This document shows positions 53,192 to 62,018 of a stretch of 64,000 nucleotides of DNA, piece after piece; position 1 is the first letter of the stretch; every line of letters begins with the position of its first letter. Both the position numbers and the translations under genes were made by a program. Origin of the DNA: Novosphingobium sp. (lineage in GTDB: Bacteria > Pseudomonadota > Alphaproteobacteria > Sphingomonadales > Sphingomonadaceae). The stretch covers positions 2,356,001 to 2,420,000 of the forward strand of contig NZ_JBCNLP010000001.1 of assembly GCF_039595395.1 (NCBI RefSeq), in the 5' to 3' direction. The notes under the pieces are model-generated. The model was not told where the DNA came from. It worked only from the letters and a program-made list of their open reading frames with translations, and ran no database searches.

Positions 53192-53337
53192 TGCACCGGC
53201 AGCATGTCCCCCTTGCCGTGGCCTGATTGGAAGCAGGCGCGGCCAGACGCCGGGCGGGCGTCTCCCGCCCATCAAAAGCCGGTCCGTCAATCTTTGGAAG
53301 GGTCTGACGGACCGGCACCTCGTGAAAGGCAAGGACC

Positions 53338-55176
53338 ATGAAACTCGACTTTATCGATCTTGGCAAGCTCTCTGTCAGCAACGCCAATATGCGCTTTTCC
53401 AAAAAGGCGCCTGATGTGACCGACATTCTGCCCACCATGCGCCGCCATGGTGTCATCGTTCCGGTGCTGGTGCGCCAGAACGGGAGCCCCGAAACCTTCG
53501 AGATCGTCGCAGGCGCGCGGCGCTTTCATGCCGCCAGCCTCCTCGCTGACGAACGCCGCGCGGCGGGGCAGGAGGTTGATCCCATGCCCTGCGCCATTCT
53601 CGAAAGCGGGGATAATGCCGATGCCATCGAGGCCTCGCTGATCGAGAACAGCGCGCGGCTTGACCCCGATGAGGTGACCCGCTGGGAGTGCTTCACCCGG
53701 CTGGTGCGCGAGGGGCGCGGGGTGGATGATCTTTCCACCACCTTCGGCCTGCCCGAACTCGCCGTGCGGCGCATTCTGGCGCTGGGCAATCTGCTGCCCC
53801 GCATCCGCGAGGCCTACCGGCGCAAGGAGGTGGACGCCACCACGGTGCGCCATCTCACCATGGCGAGCAAGAACCAGCAAAAGGCGTGGCTGGCTCTCTT
53901 CGATGACCCCGACCATTATTGCCCGACCGGCTACCAGCTCAAACAATGGCTGTTTGGCGGCCAGTCGATCCCTGTCGCCCATGCCCTGTTCGACACCGGC
54001 GACATGAAAGGCATTGTCTCCGACCTGTTCGGGGAGGACAGCTATTTTGCCGATGCCGAGGCCTTCTGGGCCGGGCAGAATGCCGCCATCGAGATGCGCC
54101 GTGCCGCCTATCTCGAGGAGGGCTGGAGCGATGTGGTGATCGTTCCGCCCGCCGATCATTTCAACCATTGGGAGCATGCCAAAGCCCCCAAGCGCAAGGG
54201 CGGGCGCGTCTATATCGAGGTGCGCGGCAATGGCGAGGTGAACTTCCATGAGGGCTATGTCACCCGCAAGGAGGCGCAGCGCATCGAGCGCGGCGAGACG
54301 GTGAGCGCAACGCCGAAGGTCCAGAGGGCCGAAATCACCGGACCGATGCAATGCTATATCGATCTGCATCGCCATGCCGCCTTGCGCGCCGCGCTGATCG
54401 ATCATGGCGGGCTCGCTCTGCGCCTCATGGTCGCCCACGTCATCGCCGGTTCCTCGCTCTGGACCGTCAACATCGAAAAGCAGACGACCCGCAACGATGC
54501 CATCGCCGAGAGCATCGAGAACAGCCGGGGCGAGGCCACCTTCGATGCCGCGCGGCGCAAGGTTCTGGCGCTGCTGTCCCTCGATCCCGATGAGCCGACC
54601 GTGACCGGCGCGGGCAATGGTATGGGAAGCGCCTTGCCGGTGATCTTTCTGCGCCTGATGGCGATGGACGATGAAGCGTTGCTGTCGATCGTCGCCGTGG
54701 TGATGGACGAGACGCTGGCCTCGGGCAGCACCATCATCGAGACGGTGGGCCTGCATATCGGCCTCGATATGGCGACTTACTGGCAGGCCGATGATGCCTT
54801 CTTCGAGTTGATGCGCGATCGCGAGGTCCTCGCCTGCATGGTGGGCGAGGTGGCCGGTGCCACCGTCGCCCATGCCAATGCGGGCGAAAAGGCCAAGGTG
54901 CTCAAAACCATCATCCGCGATCATCTCGAGGGCGCGGATGGCCGCGAGAAGCGCGATGGCTGGGTGCCCGGCTGGATGGCCTTCCCGCCGAGCGCCTATA
55001 CCACGCGCGGCGGCGTTGGCACGGTGGATAGGATGGCCCTGCACGTCAGCGCCTTTGAATCCGCGATGGAGCCCGATCACGATGAAGACGCCGGGGAGCC
55101 CGGCGACGGCACCAGTGACGATGATGGCGGCGAGGGTGGCAGCGCCGAGGATGGTGGCGTCCCGCAGGCCGCCTGA
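53338..55176 (+). CDS. ParB/RepB/Spo0J family protein
   Basis: This 612-residue protein begins with a ParB nuclease-fold domain (about 5-110): VIVPVLVRQNG, FEIVAGARRFHAA and SLIENSARLDPDEVTRWECF. A helix-turn-helix region follows (LSTTFGLPELAVRRILALG, about 130-150). The long C-terminal part is family-specific and ends in an acidic Asp/Gly-rich tail (about 577-612). No parA is nearby. This large ParB type is common on sphingomonad plasmids and may be regulatory rather than a partition protein. Confidence 0.9.
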   Translation: MKLDFIDLGKLSVSNANMRFSKKAPDVTDILPTMRRHGVIVPVLVRQNGSPETFEIVAGARRFHAASLLADERRAAGQEVDPMPCAILESGDNADAIEASLIENSARLDPDEVTRWECFTRLVREGRGVDDLSTTFGLPELAVRRILALGNLLPRIREAYRRKEVDATTVRHLTMASKNQQKAWLALFDDPDHYCPTGYQLKQWLFGGQSIPVAHALFDTGDMKGIVSDLFGEDSYFADAEAFWAGQNAAIEMRRAAYLEEGWSDVVIVPPADHFNHWEHAKAPKRKGGRVYIEVRGNGEVNFHEGYVTRKEAQRIERGETVSATPKVQRAEITGPMQCYIDLHRHAALRAALIDHGGLALRLMVAHVIAGSSLWTVNIEKQTTRNDAIAESIENSRGEATFDAARRKVLALLSLDPDEPTVTGAGNGMGSALPVIFLRLMAMDDEALLSIVAVVMDETLASGSTIIETVGLHIGLDMATYWQADDAFFELMRDREVLACMVGEVAGATVAHANAGEKAKVLKTIIRDHLEGADGREKRDGWVPGWMAFPPSAYTTRGGVGTVDRMALHVSAFESAMEPDHDEDAGEPGDGTSDDDGGEGGSAEDGGVPQAA

Positions 55177-55181
55177 TGCGT

Positions 55182-55213
55182 GGCGGGATGGTGCCTGACG
55201 GTGCCATCCCGCC
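55182..55213. terminator. Hairpin after parB
   Basis: GGCGGGATGG and CCATCCCGCC form a perfect ten-base stem with a 12-base loop, starting five bases after the parB stop. There is no T run. Confidence 0.55.
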
Positions 55214-55246
55214 GTTCACCGGGCGGGCTGACTCTTCCAGATGATG

Positions 55247-55292
55247 GGCCGGGCCGCGCGCTCCCTTCGGTCCCGCGCGGCCCGGCCTCTTT
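55247..55292 (+). terminator. Strong GC hairpin with TCTTT tail
   Basis: Fourteen bases GGCCGGGCCGCGCG pair perfectly with 55274-55287 around a 13-base loop, followed by TCTTT. This is the most likely terminator for the DUF2958-parB transcript. The 323 bases between parB and mucR otherwise hold only the mucR promoter. Confidence 0.65.
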
Positions 55293-55499
55293 CCCTGCCT
55301 CGAGCGACCCTGCGCGGGTATGTGAGGATCGAACGAGGTCGCGCCGCAGATGAGAACTGTTGATCCATGCTCTGAAATCGGGCGCCGCCCGTTCCCATAA
55401 AGGATCGTGCGGCGCCTCTTCTTGACTGAAAGCCGCCAGATTTGACGCAGAACACTATCGGCTCTAGTCCTTGCCTCCCTCATCTGCATGAGGACAATC

Positions 55500-56408
55500 A
55501 TGGCCGAGAACAATATCGACAGCGTTGCTGAATTCATTGCTCTTGCCGGCGAGATCACCATCGCCTGGCTGCAAAATACCAATGTCCACGCTGGCGGTCA
55601 GGATGTCCCAGCCTTCCTCAAATCGGTGCATACGGCAATCGCCGAGCTGACCACGCAAGCTCCTGTGGAACTCGAGGCATCGAGCTATGAACCGGCGGCG
55701 CCCATCCGCTCCTCGGTGAAGCCCGGTTATCTCGTCAGCCTGATCGACGGGAAGAAATACCGCACGCTCAAGCGCCATCTCTCGGCCCATGGGCTGACAC
55801 CGGATGAGTATCGCGCACGCTATGGCCTGAAATCCGACTACCCCATGGTGGCGGCGGAATTCGCGACACTGCGCCGGGACATCGCGTCCAGGATCCGTCG
55901 AGGCCGCAAGGAAACCGCCCCCGAGGAGACGGGCCTCAAGGACGCTGGCCCCAAGGCGGCTGCGCCGCAGCGGAGCCATGGCGCAAGCGAGGTGAAAAAG
56001 CAGGGTGCGGCGGCCAAGAAGGCGCCGGGCAAGGGTAGAGCGACGGCGACGTCCCCGCGCGGCCCGTCCAAAGCGAAGTCGGCTGTGCCGGTCGCATCGG
56101 GCGAGGCACCCGCTGTCGTGATCGCGCCGGTCAAGGAAGAAGCCGCCGCATCCGCTAACCCCAAGCAGGCCGTGCGCAAGGCGGTTGCGACGAAGCCGGT
56201 TGCCGAGCCGGTTGCTAAAGCCACCCCACCTGCCGATGGCCAGACTGCAAGGAAGCAGCCTGCGGAAGCCCTGGTGAAGACGAGACGTGCAGCCTCGCCG
56301 AAAAAGGCGGTCGCGAAGGGCGCGCCTCTCGCCAAGGCCGGGAGCGCGAAAGCCGCTGCGAAGGAGCTGGCCGCGGTGGTTCCTGAAACGGCGGCATCTG
56401 AAGGCTGA
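55500..56408 (+). CDS. MucR/Ros-type regulator with a long Ala/Lys-rich tail
   Basis: The first 140 of 302 residues are MucR-like: ITIAWLQNTNVHAGGQDVPA and the DNA-binding block VSLIDGKKYRTLKRHLSAHG, then LTPDEYRARYGLKSDYPMVA. The two zinc cysteines of Ros are replaced (Ser and Asp), as in zinc-less MucR relatives. Residues 145-302 are a histone-H1-like region rich in Ala, Lys and Pro (KKQGAAAKKAPGKGRATA), unusual for the family, which normally ends near residue 150. The ATG at 55500 has GAGGA six bases upstream. Confidence 0.88.
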   Translation: MAENNIDSVAEFIALAGEITIAWLQNTNVHAGGQDVPAFLKSVHTAIAELTTQAPVELEASSYEPAAPIRSSVKPGYLVSLIDGKKYRTLKRHLSAHGLTPDEYRARYGLKSDYPMVAAEFATLRRDIASRIRRGRKETAPEETGLKDAGPKAAAPQRSHGASEVKKQGAAAKKAPGKGRATATSPRGPSKAKSAVPVASGEAPAVVIAPVKEEAAASANPKQAVRKAVATKPVAEPVAKATPPADGQTARKQPAEALVKTRRAASPKKAVAKGAPLAKAGSAKAAAKELAAVVPETAASEG

Positions 56409-56774
56409 TTTCAGGACCAAGGGTTTCAGGGGCGAGAGCCCAAAGACCAGGCCTCAGAGACAAGGCCTCAGGGATAAGACCAGGACGGCGGCGCCCGTCC
56501 TCCCTCCCCCTTTCCCAGGGGGAGGGCGGGCGACATGTCCTGTGGACTGTGAAGAACCGTGGTCCGGCTGCTTGGCGTGGACGGCCCCGGCTTGCATAAG
56601 CCAGTCATGCCAGCGCGATTCCACCAGACCAGAGGCGCCACCGCCTTGTGCAGCTCGCTCTTTACGCAGCGAGAAGGGGGAGGCCGGCTTTTGCCGTTCC
56701 GGGCCGGCGCCCGCAAGCGGGCCGGTATTATCGGCGGCAGCGAGATCGAGGTGTTGCGTGTCGTCTGATCTTAG
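56409..56774. other. Intergenic stretch with a C/G-rich hairpin
   Basis: About 365 bases without a recognisable gene. CCCTCCCCC (56502-56510) pairs with GGGGGAGGG (56518-56526) around a seven-base loop; it could end the mucR transcript. Similar short hairpins occur at 60662-60685. Confidence 0.5.
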
Positions 56775-57191
56775 CCTTTCATCGAACCGTCCGTCGCTTC
56801 GGCCTCGTCGGCCGGAGACGCGCTGGACAAAAGGTGGAACCGTTCGCGCCGACCCATAGACTGTTCGTCCAATGAGCGATGGCTGGAGCAGGCTGGTCAG
56901 CTTGCCCGCCAACGGCGGCTGACGCTCGGTGAGGGCGCGTCGGCGCCCCGGGACAGGCTCATTGAAATCCTCTGGCTCGTCTCGCGCAGCATCCGCGCGA
57001 CCGGTGATCTGGCTGCCGCACGCCGCCACGATCCATCCTTTCTGACCTGCGCCCGCATGATCGCAACCAATCTTGGTCTGCACCATGTGACGGCCGCCTT
57101 CTCGGGGAGCGAGGCGGGGCTCGAACGGCAGTTTTTCGACCTGTTTGATGCCATGTGCGGCGAATTACGCGGGCCGGCGCTGCCCGGTTGA
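56775..57191 (+). other. Conserved-looking open frame without a usual start codon
   Basis: From 56775 a frame of 138 codons reads NERWLEQAGQLARQRRLTLG, APRDRLIEILWLVSRSIRAT and NLGLHHVTAAFSGSEAGLER, with a protein-like amphipathic pattern. There is no ATG, GTG or TTG before the ATG at 57057, which would leave only 44 residues. It is either a decayed gene or starts at a non-standard codon. No family is recognised. Confidence 0.4.
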
Positions 57192-57795
57192 GGGCCAGGG
57201 CATTTGCCGGGACATCCCTGCCGCATCGACAGTCGGGCACCGGCCTGCCCGGCCCGACGGGGCATGGAGGTGGCGAGCCCTCTGTGCCTTGAGCATCCCT
57301 CAGGCTCGGGAAAGGTGCGCGCCGATCGTCGGTTGGGGAGCTGCGAGGTGTGCTTTCCCGCGCCCGGACGCAGCGCAGTGGTCCGGTTCAGCGGTACCGG
57401 CCGGCTCATGACCGGCGAGACCGGGGCGTCAGGCGCTCGTCGACTTCAACGTTGGAATGTGTTTTGTTCTCGTTGCAGAAAGGTCGTTGCCCAGGCCCTG
57501 ATGCCAATCTCAGGCGCCGCGCCGCGAGCAGGGATGGTTCATCCATCTTGCCCCGGAACCGCCTGCCGAGCGGGCGATGGCCTGGGGCAGCCACGATCCC
57601 GCGAAACCATCGCCGCCCACTGATTTCCCCGTCTGCGGGACAAGCCCACAGCCTCCTCGCGGGACAAATCAGCGCGCGGCTCTGGTCCTCCACTGGCGTT
57701 GCGGCCTGACGGTTCACGGGCCAGTTGCGGCTGCCCCCTTGGCACGCCCATCGCCCGGAAGCGGTTTCCGAAAGGCGATAAGAAGGAGATGAACA
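57192..57795. other. Intergenic stretch, nothing firm
   Basis: About 600 bases of GC-rich sequence before DUF736. Several frames are open on both strands but none looks like protein. A GAAGGAG-type ribosome site for DUF736 occurs at its right end. Confidence 0.4.
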
Positions 57796-58116
57796 ATGCC
57801 CGCAATCGGTTATGTGCAGCGCTTGAAGGATGGCAGCTTCAAGGGCCAGATCCGCACCCTCTCGGTCAGCGCCGATATCACCATCATCCCCAATCGCGGG
57901 AAGACCGGAGAGCAGCCCGACTATCGGGTTCTGGCTGGCAGTGTCGAGTTGGGCGGTGGCTGGATCCGCACCGGCGAGGTCTCGGGCCGGGAATATGTCC
58001 GCCTCGCCATGTCCGCCCCCGAATTCGGAGCGCGTACCCTCTACGCCAATCTGGGCCGGGCTGCCGGTCAGGATGACGAGGACAGCTACGCCCTCCTCTG
58101 GAACCCCGGGGACTGA
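57796..58116 (+). CDS. DUF736 protein
   Basis: This 106-residue protein has the DUF736 pattern: IGYVQRLKDGSFKGQIRTLS, PNRGKTGEQPDYRVLAG and ARTLYANLGRAAGQDDEDSY. The family is widespread on alphaproteobacterial plasmids and ICEs; the role is unknown. The ATG at 57796 follows AAGGAG. Confidence 0.92.
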   Translation: MPAIGYVQRLKDGSFKGQIRTLSVSADITIIPNRGKTGEQPDYRVLAGSVELGGGWIRTGEVSGREYVRLAMSAPEFGARTLYANLGRAAGQDDEDSYALLWNPGD

Positions 58117-58126
58117 GGGGCGGGCC

Positions 58127-58153
58127 GCTCCCCCGCGAGCCTCGCGGGGGAGC
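58127..58153. terminator. Perfect GC hairpin between DUF736 and HU genes
   Basis: GCTCCCCCGCGAG and CTCGCGGGGGAGC are exact inverse copies separated by one base. The two genes on either side converge, so it may stop transcription from both. No T run is present. Confidence 0.6.
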
Positions 58154-58207
58154 ATCGGCCACGGCGAAAGGCGACGACCCGACCCGGGCCGCCGGCTTTC
58201 GCTGCGT

Positions 58208-58483
58208 TCAGCCGTTGAGCTTGTCCTTCACCGCCTTGGCAGGCGTGAAGGCCAGCTTCTTCGAGGCCGCGATCTGCATCGCTTCGCCCGTGGCCGGGTT
58301 GCGGCCCTCGCGCGCGGCGCTTTCCTTGACCTTGAATTTGCCGAAGCCGTTCAGGGCGATTTCCTCGCCCTGTGCGGCAGCGTCGGTGATCGCGGCAAAG
58401 ACGGCATCGACGATCTTGCGTGCGTCGGCCTTGGTCAGGCCATGCGCGCCAGACAGGCTCTCGGCCAGGTCGCTGTTGTTCAT
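58208..58483 (-). CDS. HU-type DNA-binding protein
   Basis: This 91-residue protein has the HU fold: ADARKIVDAVFAAITDAAA, then EIALNGFGKFKVKESAAREG and the DNA-binding arm RNPATGEAMQI. It bends and compacts DNA as a dimer. The ATG at 58483 has GGAG nine bases upstream. On a plasmid-like segment it may be the element's own nucleoid protein. Confidence 0.93.
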   Translation of the reverse strand: MNNSDLAESLSGAHGLTKADARKIVDAVFAAITDAAAQGEEIALNGFGKFKVKESAAREGRNPATGEAMQIAASKKLAFTPAKAVKDKLNG

Positions 58484-58821
58484 CGGATCAGTCTCCATTC
58501 GTGATGAAAGGTGGCGCTTCTAGCCGCCTAAAGGTTTCCCGTCCATGACAGCTGCTTCGGCTTGAGCGCCACGCTCACGCTGCAATCGCAGCGCTCAACC
58601 CACCAGGTGGGTGAAGGCGAGACGCGAAGAGGTCACCCGCTGTCGACAGGGACGAAGGATTTTCTGTCCACGGTCGTGCCATGATCCGGCGCCGTGCGCA
58701 CCGCGTCAAGGACGATGATTAGGTTACATCCTCGAATAGTGTCCTGTCTGTCCCCTCGGCACCGGGCTCGTGCTATAGGCAGCTGCGCCCGCAGGACGCG
58801 CCCGGTCGCGGGAGGGAACGC
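58484..58821. promoter_or_regulatory. Divergent region between HU and integrase remnant
   Basis: These 338 bases must hold the HU promoter and formerly that of the integrase unit. CCACCAGGTGGG at 58599 is a short palindrome. No promoter motif was fixed. Confidence 0.4.
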
Positions 58822-59316
58822 ATGGTCCTAATCTTTCGCGCAACCGAGGGGCATGCCGGTTTCCCGGCAGGCTTCCCGATTTTGGTCGCTGACCGCATGG
58901 AAATCATCGGACCGGTGCTCGAGTATCTCCACGCGATTGCGACACTCTATGGTCGCACGTCGAGCTGCGAGACGCTGCGTCAGAACGGCAATCGAATCTC
59001 TGTCTCGACCGCGAGGCCAATATCAGCCGCAACACCAGTTATGCCAGCCATCGGTCCTTTGTGGAGGATATCGCCCCGGCGGGCCGGGCACCCCGATGAA
59101 ACGGCATGAGCATCACGAAGACGGGAAGCTCGCGAAGACCGGCGGCAGATTGCCGAGTTGCGTCGCAATGTCCGCGATCTTGTCTCCCAGCATGCCGTCC
59201 TCCTGAAACGTGTCCCTGATACGGAGCATCGAGCGGACCAACTTGCCCGTAACGCCTCACTGGTGGCTGAGATCGCCGCCCTGCGCATGCCCGTGGCGAT
59301 GGCCAGAGAAGAATAA
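58822..59316 (+). pseudogene. Remnants of an integrase and its small coiled-coil partner
   Basis: The first 55 codons read ILVADRMEIIGPVLEYLHAI and ATLYGRTSSCETLRQ, like the N-terminus of a plasmid tyrosine recombinase, then homology stops. A second piece reads REANISRNTSYASHRSFVED and, in another frame, DRRQIAELRRNVRDLVSQHA, resembling small HTH/coiled-coil proteins that accompany such integrases. Both are interrupted, so no active recombinase remains. Confidence 0.55.
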
Positions 59317-59495
59317 AACTCTCTCTCAAGCCTTCCGATTTTACAGCACCAGAACAACCGCGTCGAGAACGAGCGGCCCCTCCAATTTGCTTCGCAAATC
59401 GGTTCCTCCGCTCGCCACGGGCCGCCTTCGGCGGTTCTCGACCCGGCTGCCCTGGCGCTGATCCCGGCCTCTATCTATAAAAAGAGGAGTGACCG

Positions 59496-59669
59496 ATGCT
59501 GGCGATCTACGAACAAATCCAGGAACTTCGTGCCGAGCTTGGCTGCCACATTCTGACGCGATCAGAGCGCAGAGATGCCCTCAAGACGCTAGCGAAACTT
59601 GCCGCAGCGCAGGCGAAAATCGATAGCGAACTTGATGCACAGGGCATCCAAAATCTCGTGCCGGGATGA
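59496..59669 (+). CDS. Small helical protein (57 residues)
   Basis: The ATG at 59496 follows AGAGGAG. The protein reads MLAIYEQIQELRAELGCHIL and then a charged helix (ALKTLAKLAAAQAKIDSELD). It resembles the 48-residue protein at 60484 at its N-terminus (EQIQELRAEL versus QHIEELRAKL). No family or function is known. The good ribosome site and the related neighbour support it as real. Confidence 0.6.
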   Translation: MLAIYEQIQELRAELGCHILTRSERRDALKTLAKLAAAQAKIDSELDAQGIQNLVPG

Positions 59670-59692
59670 TGGGCCATGCATCGGTCAAACTC

Positions 59693-60229
59693 TCACATGA
59701 CCGGAACCCTTTCTGCTGCAAACGCCCTGAGCGCCTTTCGCAAATGACTGCCTTTGACGATCTCAACCGCTTCTTGAAGGCTAAACCAGCGTCGCTGGCG
59801 CTGAAACATCTCCGGCCAGGTCAGAGCCAGACCTTCAACCTCCAACGAGAATATTTGCATTTGCTTTCTTTCCAGCGCGGACCGAGAGTGTGTTGAAGGA
59901 AGGTCAACTCGCATGATGGCCGCCTGATCGACCTTGCCGGTAACGCCAGCTTCCTCATATGCCTCTTGCGCGGCGGACGCAGCGGCGGTCGTGCCCGGAT
60001 TTACCTTGCCCTTGGGGACAATCCAGTTGCCTTTGCCCCGCGAGGTGACCAGCAGAACCTGAATACCCCCAGCCTCGCTTTCCCGGTAAGGAATCGCCGC
60101 GCACAGCATTGCCAAACTCTCGCCTTTCTGAACGAACCCCACCTCAATTACATGATATTGTGTCCGGGTCACAAGCCAGTGTGCATCGACGTGGCTGACC
60201 AAAGTCTGAAGGCTTTGGGTCAAAAGCAT
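59693..60229 (-). CDS. Nudix hydrolase
   Basis: This 178-residue protein has the Nudix region NWIVPKGKVNPGTTAAASAA followed by QEAYEEAGV. The catalytic EExG is present, but the first Glu and the Arg of the classical box are replaced (Asn/Thr and Gln). The relatives hydrolyse diphosphoinositol or nucleotide diphosphate substrates. The N-terminal 40 residues are not conserved; the true start may be the Met in AMLCAAIPYRE. Confidence 0.83.
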   Translation of the reverse strand: MLLTQSLQTLVSHVDAHWLVTRTQYHVIEVGFVQKGESLAMLCAAIPYRESEAGGIQVLLVTSRGKGNWIVPKGKVNPGTTAAASAAQEAYEEAGVTGKVDQAAIMRVDLPSTHSRSALERKQMQIFSLEVEGLALTWPEMFQRQRRWFSLQEAVEIVKGSHLRKALRAFAAERVPVM

Positions 60230-60483
60230 CGCCGATCTGGGCTGGGAGTGCTCTCCTTTGCAGGATTGCGCTGGCCACTGACAGAACAGTTGAGATCTGA
60301 CCTAACGACGAGGCCCCACCATTTTCCGGGGGTGGGTGAGAGGCCAGTTCTCGGGGCCCGCACGCTGCTGCGCCCCCGGAAAATCGTTGCCCCCATTGCC
60401 GCTGGCGCGGCCACTGCGCGGTCCCTGACCCGGCACGCGCGCGCCGGGTGCCAGCTTCGTCCTGCGACGAAGAGGAGGCAATC

Positions 60484-60630
60484 ATGAGCATCAAACAGCA
60501 TATTGAGGAACTGCGTGCCAAGCTGTCCAACTGCAGTGACCCGCGCAAACGCATGGTGATCACCAGTGAACTGCGCGTGGCGATCGATGCCCTTCAGCAA
60601 GGACTGCGCGGGCTCGGGGCTCAGCCCTGA
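60484..60630 (+). CDS. Small helical protein (48 residues)
   Basis: The ATG at 60484 follows GAGGAGG. The protein reads MSIKQHIEELRAKLSNCSDP and then TSELRVAIDALQQGL. It is related in pattern to the 57-residue protein at 59496, with an intervening Nudix gene on the other strand. Function unknown. Confidence 0.6.
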   Translation: MSIKQHIEELRAKLSNCSDPRKRMVITSELRVAIDALQQGLRGLGAQP

Positions 60631-60759
60631 GCCCCCTTTTCCCGCGTGGGTCAGTGTTTTCCCCATCCCAGAAAGGGGGGATGGGGGGGCCGGGAAGCGT
60701 GCGTCGCCCCGACCTTGCGATCCCATTATGGCACCGGATACCTGTCGGAAGGAACGGCG

Positions 60760-60993
60760 ATGCCAGGCACGCCACAACCGGGCGGCGCCTGGCCGTCGCC
60801 TGTGCCCAATGATGATGGCCCCGTGCCGCAGCCTGACGATCTTGCCGGCTTCGCGCAGGAATTTCTGCGTCGCAGCCCGACCTACCGGCGTGAGTGGCAG
60901 CGCCTCCAGCGCGGCGGGCATGCGCCAGCCTTCCACCCCGACCCGAGCTTTGAGGAGATGGCCCGACCCTGGGGCCTGTGCTTTTCCCTGTGA
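60760..60993 (+). CDS. DUF6499 N-terminal domain protein (possibly split from the next frame)
   Basis: These 77 residues contain the DUF6499 block DDLAGFAQEFLRRSPTYRRE, WQRLQRGG and ARPWGLCFSL. In many plasmids this domain continues directly into a DUF2285 region in one protein. Here the frame stops at 60991 and the continuation is in another frame, as if a base had been gained or lost near 60985. The ATG follows GGAAGGA. Confidence 0.75.
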   Translation: MPGTPQPGGAWPSPVPNDDGPVPQPDDLAGFAQEFLRRSPTYRREWQRLQRGGHAPAFHPDPSFEEMARPWGLCFSL

Positions 60994-61000
60994 GCCGGAG

Positions 61001-61642
61001 GTGCCCGCCCTCTGCGCACCGGCCCTCTGGCTGCCCGCCCTCAATCCTGCCGTCGTGATCCTCGAAAGCGGCGAGGTGCCCGCGCTCGATGGGTGGCCCG
61101 GCCTCGCGGAATGGCCCCAGATCCGGGCACTCCAATCGACGGGTGACGGCCTCCATTGCGTGCTGGGCGATCGCGATGGGCCGCATCATATCTGGCTGAG
61201 AACCGCCGACCCCGACCGCGAGCAGGCCTTCATCGTTCCCCGCGACCGGGCTTCGTCACTCCGGCACCGCGCTTCGCTCCGCCTCGACTCCAGGCTTGCT
61301 GGACGGGCCAGCCCGCGCGGCTGCGCCACGCTGACCGCAACTGCCTTCCAGCGCCGTCGTCTCACCATGCTGCTCGGCATCCTTGATGCCCTGGCGGCGG
61401 ACGGAGAGGCGATCACCATGCATCGGATCGCGAGCATGCTGGTCTATCCACGCCTGTCCCTGCCGCGCGGCAGCGCCTGGAAATCGAGCAATGAGCGACG
61501 CCGGACCCGGCGGCTTGTCGATGAGGCTATCGCCCTTCGCGATGGCGGTTACCGCGATCTCTTCTGGCTGGGAGCCGGTGACGGTGACGATCGAGGCGCT
61601 GCGCCCACCGGTGGGGGGACAAAAGCAGAGCGCGCGAAATAG
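61001..61642 (+). CDS. DUF2285 domain protein (second half of a DUF6499-DUF2285 pair)
   Basis: From a GTG at 61001 the frame encodes 213 residues: LWLPALNPAVVILESGEVPA, then LLGILDALAADGEAITMHRI and ASMLVYPRLSLPRGSAWKSS, and near the C-terminus RRTRRLVDEAIALRDGGYRD. These are DUF2285 hallmarks, a small DNA-binding-like region. The GTG has GGAG directly adjacent, an odd spacing, so ribosomal frameshifting or a sequencing or true frameshift are alternatives. Confidence 0.75.
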   Translation: MPALCAPALWLPALNPAVVILESGEVPALDGWPGLAEWPQIRALQSTGDGLHCVLGDRDGPHHIWLRTADPDREQAFIVPRDRASSLRHRASLRLDSRLAGRASPRGCATLTATAFQRRRLTMLLGILDALAADGEAITMHRIASMLVYPRLSLPRGSAWKSSNERRRTRRLVDEAIALRDGGYRDLFWLGAGDGDDRGAAPTGGGTKAERAK

Positions 61643-61732
61643 CCCCTCCTGCCACGACCCTGTGCTGCGCCAGTCTTCTCCCAGCCAATCCGCGCTGCCC
61701 TGCGCTCAGCGCGGTCCCCAAGGAGAACACTT

Positions 61733-62014
61733 ATGCAGCATTTCGCGCCCGTGCTCACGCCCCGCTTCCTGCGCACCCCCGAGGCTGCGACGCATCTGGG
61801 CCTCTCGCCGCGTACGCTGGAGAAGCATCGCTGCTACGGGACGGGTCCCGTCTTTCGGAGGCTGGGCGGGCGCGTCGTCTATGCGATCGAGGAACTGGAA
61901 GCCTGGGCGGCCCAGGGCAGCCGCCGCTCGACCTCGGACCCGGGAACCGGAACGACCCAGCCGGCACGGCCCGGGCGCGGTGAGCCGCGCGACGGCAAGA
62001 CCAGCCGGCGTTGA
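61733..62014 (+). CDS. AlpA/excisionase-type helix-turn-helix protein
   Basis: This 93-residue protein has a MerR-like DNA-binding domain: RTPEAATHLGLSPRTLEKHR, then GTGPVFRRLGGRVVYAIEEL. This is the HTH_17 pattern of small plasmid and phage regulators. A basic Arg/Thr-rich tail follows. It lies four bases before repA. Confidence 0.87.
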   Translation: MQHFAPVLTPRFLRTPEAATHLGLSPRTLEKHRCYGTGPVFRRLGGRVVYAIEELEAWAAQGSRRSTSDPGTGTTQPARPGRGEPRDGKTSRR

Positions 62015-62018
62015 GACG

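Noticed and set aside
53287..55080. Minus-strand open frame of 597 codons opposite parB
   Set aside because: The plus-strand protein has ParB motifs; the opposite frame is a His/Gly-rich shadow.
57406..58155. Minus-strand frame of 249 codons
   Set aside because: It is antisense to the DUF736 gene and has no protein-like features.
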